Positions 60,638 through 64,000 of a stretch of DNA of 64,000 nt are shown piece after piece. The stretch covers positions 3,031,501 through 3,095,500 of the forward strand of contig NZ_CP083952.1 in NCBI RefSeq assembly GCF_006442545.2. Reading direction: 5' to 3'. The notes beneath the pieces are model-generated. The model saw only the letters and a list, made by a program, of their open reading frames with translations, had not been told where the DNA came from and did no database searches. The DNA comes from Mesorhizobium sp. B2-1-8 (GTDB lineage Bacteria > Pseudomonadota > Alphaproteobacteria > Rhizobiales > Rhizobiaceae). The translations under genes and the position numbers were made by a program. Within the stretch, counting starts at the first letter, position 1. Every line of letters begins with the position of its first letter.

Positions 60638-61816
60638 TCACAGCTTCGTCAGCAACTCCGGCGTCGGCCAGCCATCCACCGGCAGGCCTAGCCGCATCTG
60701 TTCCTTGCGGATGGCTTCGCGGGTGTTGGTGCCCAGAATGCCGTCGACCGTGCCGACGTCGTAGCCCCTGGCCTCGAGCTTGGTCTGCAGCGCCTTCATC
60801 TGCTCGTTGTCGAGACCCGGCTCGGGATCGCGCGGATCGAGCGGCGGCGCGCCCGCCAGCCGCGCGGCGAGATTGGCCGCGGTCAGCGCGTAGGTGAAGG
60901 ACTGGTTCCATTCGAGATAGACGTCGAAATTCTCGTAGGTGAGGAAGGCCGGACCCTTGCGGCCCATGGGCAGCGCCAGGCCGGCCTTCAGGCCCTTATC
61001 GATCAGCGGCGAGCCGTCGGGGTTGGTGACGCCCCACTGCGTCCACTGTGTCAGCGGCAATTTGTTGGTGCGCCCGGTCTGGTCCCACGGCATCTCGTCG
61101 GGCACGCGCACTTCCTGGATCCAGGGTTCGTCGCGCTTCCAGCCGCGCGACAGCACCTTGTTGCCCGTGGTCATGATCACGTCCGGCGCGCTGTTTCTAA
61201 GATCGATCTTGCCGTCGCCATCGCCATCGACGCCGCGCGCGAGATAGTCGGACGGCAGGATCTGCGTCTGGCCGATCTCGCCGGCCCAGGCACCCGTGAC
61301 ATCTGCCGGCAGCACGCCGCGATCGATCAGTTCCAGCAGCGGCACCAGTTGCTGGCGGAAAAGCTGCGGACGGCGGCAGTCATGCGACAGCGTCACCAGT
61401 GCGCTCAGCGTATGGAAATCGCCCTGCACGGCGCCGAAATCCGTTTCAAGCGCCCAGAAGGCGGTGATGACAGGCGCCTGGACGCCGAACTGCTGGTCGG
61501 CGCGGGCGAAGATATCGGCGTATTTCTTCATGTTCGCCGCACCTTGCTTCAGCCGGTAGGCTGAGATCATGCGGTTGGAAAATTGGATGAAGGTTTGTGT
61601 GAAAACGCCCTGTGCGCGGTCGCGCGCCAGAGCCCTATCGTCGATCCTGGCGTCCTCGAGCGCGTCGAGGCCGACGGCGCCGACACCGGCCGCCTTGGCT
61701 TCCGCCGCCACGCCCTGTTTCCAGGTTTCGAAATCGCCGCCGCATTCCTGCGCCATCGCCGGCAAGGCCGTGGCGCACAAGAATAGCGCCGCGAGGGCTT
61801 GGGAACGCAGTCGCAT
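60638..61816 (-). CDS. Lytic murein transglycosylase (MltB-like) with peptidoglycan-binding domain
   Basis: 392 residues. A signal peptide (ending LPAMAQEC) is followed by an SLT_2/MltB domain (about 25-310) with the catalytic Glu in ITAFWALETDFG near 120 and GAWAGEIGQTQILPSDYLARG, and by a PG_binding_1 domain at the C-terminus (NEQMKALQTKLEARGYDVGTVDGILG). It cleaves glycan strands with formation of 1,6-anhydro muramic ends in the periplasm. It appears to be monocistronic. The next gene on the same strand encodes another cell-wall hydrolase. Confidence 0.92.
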   Translation of the reverse strand: MRLRSQALAALFLCATALPAMAQECGGDFETWKQGVAAEAKAAGVGAVGLDALEDARIDDRALARDRAQGVFTQTFIQFSNRMISAYRLKQGAANMKKYADIFARADQQFGVQAPVITAFWALETDFGAVQGDFHTLSALVTLSHDCRRPQLFRQQLVPLLELIDRGVLPADVTGAWAGEIGQTQILPSDYLARGVDGDGDGKIDLRNSAPDVIMTTGNKVLSRGWKRDEPWIQEVRVPDEMPWDQTGRTNKLPLTQWTQWGVTNPDGSPLIDKGLKAGLALPMGRKGPAFLTYENFDVYLEWNQSFTYALTAANLAARLAGAPPLDPRDPEPGLDNEQMKALQTKLEARGYDVGTVDGILGTNTREAIRKEQMRLGLPVDGWPTPELLTKL

Positions 61817-61938
61817 CAGCTTCCTTTCGAAACGAAGAGGGCAATGTCGTGCCTGGCTGGAAGCCCAACGCCCTGAATTACCAGCGGTTGCACTCTACCG
61901 CTGGCAGTGTCGAAAAGCAGGCGGCAGGCCCGGTGTCA

Positions 61939-62115
61939 ACGGGTCTTCTGCTTCAGCCGCTATTCCAGACGGCTTCGCTGCCGTTGCCACGGTGTCGACG
62001 GGTCTTCTGCCGGAGCCGCTATTCCAGGCGGCTTCGCTGCCGTTGCCACGGCATCAGCGTGTGTTCTGCCGCAGCCACTTATTCCAGGCGGCTTCCGAGC
62101 CGTTGAAGACGTTGA
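61939..62115. repeat. three tandem 59-bp units at the 3' end of the GH25 gene
   Basis: Units start at 61939, 61998 and 62057. Units 1 and 2 agree closely; unit 3 is less similar but clearly related (shared TTCTGC, ATTCCAG and GGCTTC landmarks). Unit 3 is the last 19 codons of the GH25 gene, and units 1-2 lie beyond its stop codon (62054-62056). The remaining part of the gap (61817-61938) holds no other feature. Confidence 0.75.
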
Positions 62116-62854
62116 TGTCGGACTTGCCGGTCATGCCGGGAACGATGCCGGTTCCGGTGTACTGCCAGAAGGTGAAGGGGTGGCTGCCATATTTCTCGCG
62201 CGGGTGGCCGGCGACGGAGCGCAGCCAGTAGGGGTAGCCGCGGAAGCTCGACAGGTCGTTGTCCTCGAAGAAATCGACCGAGGTGTAGATGATCGGTTTC
62301 TTGCCGTAATGGCGCTCGACGATCTCGAGGAAGGCGGTCATCTCAGCGCGCACCGTGGCCGCGTCGGGGCGCAGGCGGCAGGTCGGCGAGTTCGGGTTCC
62401 ATTCCATGTCGAGAACCGGCGGCAATGCGGAGCGGTCGACGGGGACATTCTGGATGAACCAGCGCGCCTGCACGGCGGCGGGCGTGCAGAAATAGAAGAA
62501 GTGATAGGCCGCGCGTGGAATCCCGTTGGCTTTGGTGCGCGCCCAGTGCTCGCTGAAATATTCATCGAAACGGTCGCCGCCTTCGGTCGCCTTGATGAAG
62601 GCGAAGGAGATGCCGCTGGCCTTGGCCATCGGCCAGTCGATCGATGTCTGGTATTTGGAGACATCGGTGCCGTGGACGGCATAGTTCCACGGTGCGCCGC
62701 TGTCCCACTCATGCGGCTTGGAATCGGCAAAGCGCGGCGCGCGCACGGCCACTATCGGACTGCTCGACGCGGACGGCGACAGCGGTGAGAGATCGTCCAC
62801 GGTCGAGCAGGCGCCGAGCAGCGTCAGCATGAAAAGGACCGCAAGACGGCGCAT
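62054..62854 (-). CDS. GH25 lysozyme-like lipoprotein
   Basis: 266 residues from the ATG at 62854 (TTGGAAG upstream; a TTG at 62866 overlaps it). The lipobox LLGAC places the acylated Cys near residue 16. The GH25 muramidase barrel follows: HGTDVSKYQTSIDWPMAKAS with the first catalytic Asp, FAFIKATEGGDRFD, and LPPVLDMEWNP with the second Asp/Glu. GH25 enzymes cut the beta-1,4 bond between muramic acid and glucosamine. In Gram-negatives such genes are often of phage origin, but nothing else phage-like is near. Confidence 0.88.
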   Translation of the reverse strand: MRRLAVLFMLTLLGACSTVDDLSPLSPSASSSPIVAVRAPRFADSKPHEWDSGAPWNYAVHGTDVSKYQTSIDWPMAKASGISFAFIKATEGGDRFDEYFSEHWARTKANGIPRAAYHFFYFCTPAAVQARWFIQNVPVDRSALPPVLDMEWNPNSPTCRLRPDAATVRAEMTAFLEIVERHYGKKPIIYTSVDFFEDNDLSSFRGYPYWLRSVAGHPREKYGSHPFTFWQYTGTGIVPGMTGKSDINVFNGSEAAWNKWLRQNTR

Positions 62855-63141
62855 CGCAACTTCCAAGCCGGAATCAGCCGGTCGCTGATGGGTCTGTGCA
62901 CTGATGGCCGAAGTTGGTCTGGCCCCCTCCAGGCGATCGCCCCACGCATCGCCCGGTCTATTCGTTTTCAGTGCATGTCATTGTCGCAAAACCGCTGCGC
63001 ACTTTTGGGCGACATGCATCCCTGTGATCGCCGATCATGGTTGATATCTGGTTTATGCGCTCGACAAGAAGCCCGATTTTGCGGAAGCAATGGCGGCAAT
63101 TCGATGACATAAAGATCGGGCGAGTGCCTGGGAGGCAATGG
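62855..63141. other. 287-base intergenic stretch
   Basis: Shared upstream region of the GH25 gene (-) and the serine hydrolase gene (+). No gene, strong hairpin or clear operator is seen. A ribosome site (GGAGG, 63131-63135) ends the stretch. Confidence 0.5.
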
Positions 63142-64000
63142 ATGCGGATCGTCGTCAGGATCATCAAATGGCTGCTTGGCCTGATCGTGCTGGCGGTCGC
63201 CGCGCTGTTGGCCTGGCTCTATATCGCGCCGCCGGAACTCATCCGCGTCGGCTCGGGCTATTCGGCCAAGATCGTCTGTTCCAACGTCTTCATCGCCGGG
63301 CGCGACCCCAACGAGGTGCTGGCTGTCGATGTGCAGGCGCCCGGCCACCCGCTGCTGCGGCTGATGCGGGTCTCGGTCGACAAGAACCGCGGTACGGTTT
63401 CCGCCGACCTGCTCGGCTTCCTCGGCAAGAGCGAGGCGGTGGCCCGCGACGGGCTGGGCTGTGCCTCGGTTCCCGACGGCGATGTCGGCAAGGCGCGGCG
63501 CACGGCCGTCCATGCCGAACCGGCCGCGACAAGCCAGGATGCGCTGTGGCCCGAGGGCGAACGGGTGGATGCCTCGCAGAACCCCGAAGTCTCGAAGGTC
63601 GTCGCGGACGACGCGATGGCCGGCACCGGCATGCGCGCGATCGTCGTGGTCAAGAACGGCCGCGTCGTCGCGGAACGCTATGGCGACGGCTTTTCGGCCA
63701 AGACGCCTCTGCTCGGCTGGTCGATGACCAAGACGGTCAACGCCGCCATCGTCGGCACACTGGTCAAGGACGGCAAGCTGGCGGTCGACAACAAGGGCCT
63801 GTTCGCGCCTTGGAAGGTCGACGGCCGCGCTGCGATCAGCCTTGCCGACATGATGGCGATGTCGAGCGGGCTGGAGTTCAACGAAGACTATGGCGACGTC
63901 GCCGATGTCACGCGCATGCTCTATCTCGAACCCGACATGGCGGGCTTTGCCGACTCCAAACCGCTCACCGGCGAGGTCGGCAAGGTGTTTTCCTATTCCA
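63142..64000 (+). CDS. Class C beta-lactamase-related serine hydrolase, 5' part (runs off the window)
   Basis: The frame opens at the ATG at 63142 (GGAGG 6 bases upstream; an out-of-frame ATG occurs at 63138) and remains open to the last base, giving at least 286 residues. Residues about 8-28 form a membrane anchor (WLLGLIVLAVAALLAWLYI), followed by about 130 residues of linker and the start of a beta-lactamase/D-Ala-D-Ala peptidase-like domain. The nucleophile Ser194 and Lys197 are in the SxxK motif WSMTKT. The second motif (YxN) would lie just past the end (visible FSYS). These enzymes act as esterases, DD-peptidases or on other substrates; the role here is not known. Confidence 0.85.
   Translation, partial: MRIVVRIIKWLLGLIVLAVAALLAWLYIAPPELIRVGSGYSAKIVCSNVFIAGRDPNEVLAVDVQAPGHPLLRLMRVSVDKNRGTVSADLLGFLGKSEAVARDGLGCASVPDGDVGKARRTAVHAEPAATSQDALWPEGERVDASQNPEVSKVVADDAMAGTGMRAIVVVKNGRVVAERYGDGFSAKTPLLGWSMTKTVNAAIVGTLVKDGKLAVDNKGLFAPWKVDGRAAISLADMMAMSSGLEFNEDYGDVADVTRMLYLEPDMAGFADSKPLTGEVGKVFSYS

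Noticed and set aside
61939..62115. CRISPR array
   Set aside because: The three 59-bp units are contiguous copies of a gene end with no unique spacers, and no cas gene is present.

Overview
The window looks like chromosomal DNA of a rhizobial alphaproteobacterium, most probably Mesorhizobium or a close relative in the Phyllobacteriaceae. This is inferred from the high GC content, the gene types (TamB with DUF490 C-terminus, EttA, PreTA/HydA/HydC pyrimidine genes, MttB plus dimethylglycine-dehydrogenase-like genes, type III ornithine decarboxylase) and several families of palindromic intergenic repeats typical of rhizobia. No database search was possible. No rRNA, tRNA, CRISPR or prophage was seen.

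Layout. 1-4.2 kb: 3' part of a tamB-like outer-membrane biogenesis gene. 4.2-11 kb: a dipeptide/oligopeptide-type ABC importer (binding protein, two permeases, double ATPase with an unusual helix-hairpin-helix tail). 11-18.7 kb: a transglycosylase lipoprotein, a methylamine/betaine demethylation pair (MttB-like and FAD/GcvT oxidoreductase), DoxX, a small exported protein, a glyoxalase-fold protein and ChaC. 18.8-38.7 kb: a reductive pyrimidine catabolism region. PreT and PreA reduce uracil/thymine, HydA opens the dihydropyrimidine ring, HydC removes the carbamoyl group, and an omega-aminotransferase consumes beta-alanine. Two RutR-like TetR regulators and an NMT1/ThiY-type ABC importer accompany them. 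The block is interrupted by an IS110 transposase, an Rrf2/AhpD-like pair, two SDR genes with an XRE regulator, and repeat elements. Four sites resembling the RutR operator TTGACCAnnTGGTCAA lie in front of preT, the aminotransferase and hydC, which ties the dispersed units into one regulon.

38.9-50.3 kb: CHRD protein, TPP enzyme plus class III CoA-transferase, alpha/beta hydrolase, RNase T2, diguanylate cyclase, EttA, Tam-like methyltransferase, KAS III-like enzyme and an isoprenylcysteine-methyltransferase-like membrane protein. 50.4-55.7 kb: VOC/tautomerase genes divergent from a TetR-MOSC pair, an SDR, a class IV aminotransferase, DUF2293 and TrmO. 55.8-57.8 kb: an ArsR-methyltransferase fusion coupled to metF (methionine/folate cycle). 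57.8-64 kb: a 28-residue membrane peptide, an EamA exporter, a PLP decarboxylase for polyamine synthesis, two cell-wall hydrolases and the 5' part of a class C beta-lactamase-like hydrolase.

The strongest candidate for an undescribed system is the DUF559 nuclease gene at 35.1-35.6 kb. It is bracketed by 57-bp near-perfect inverted repeats that also encode both ends of the protein, and it sits between the ATPase and permease genes of the pyrimidine-region importer. This looks like a small nuclease-carrying repeat element. Also notable are the secreted-protein gene wedged between preT and preA, and the helix-hairpin-helix tail on the peptide-transporter ATPase.
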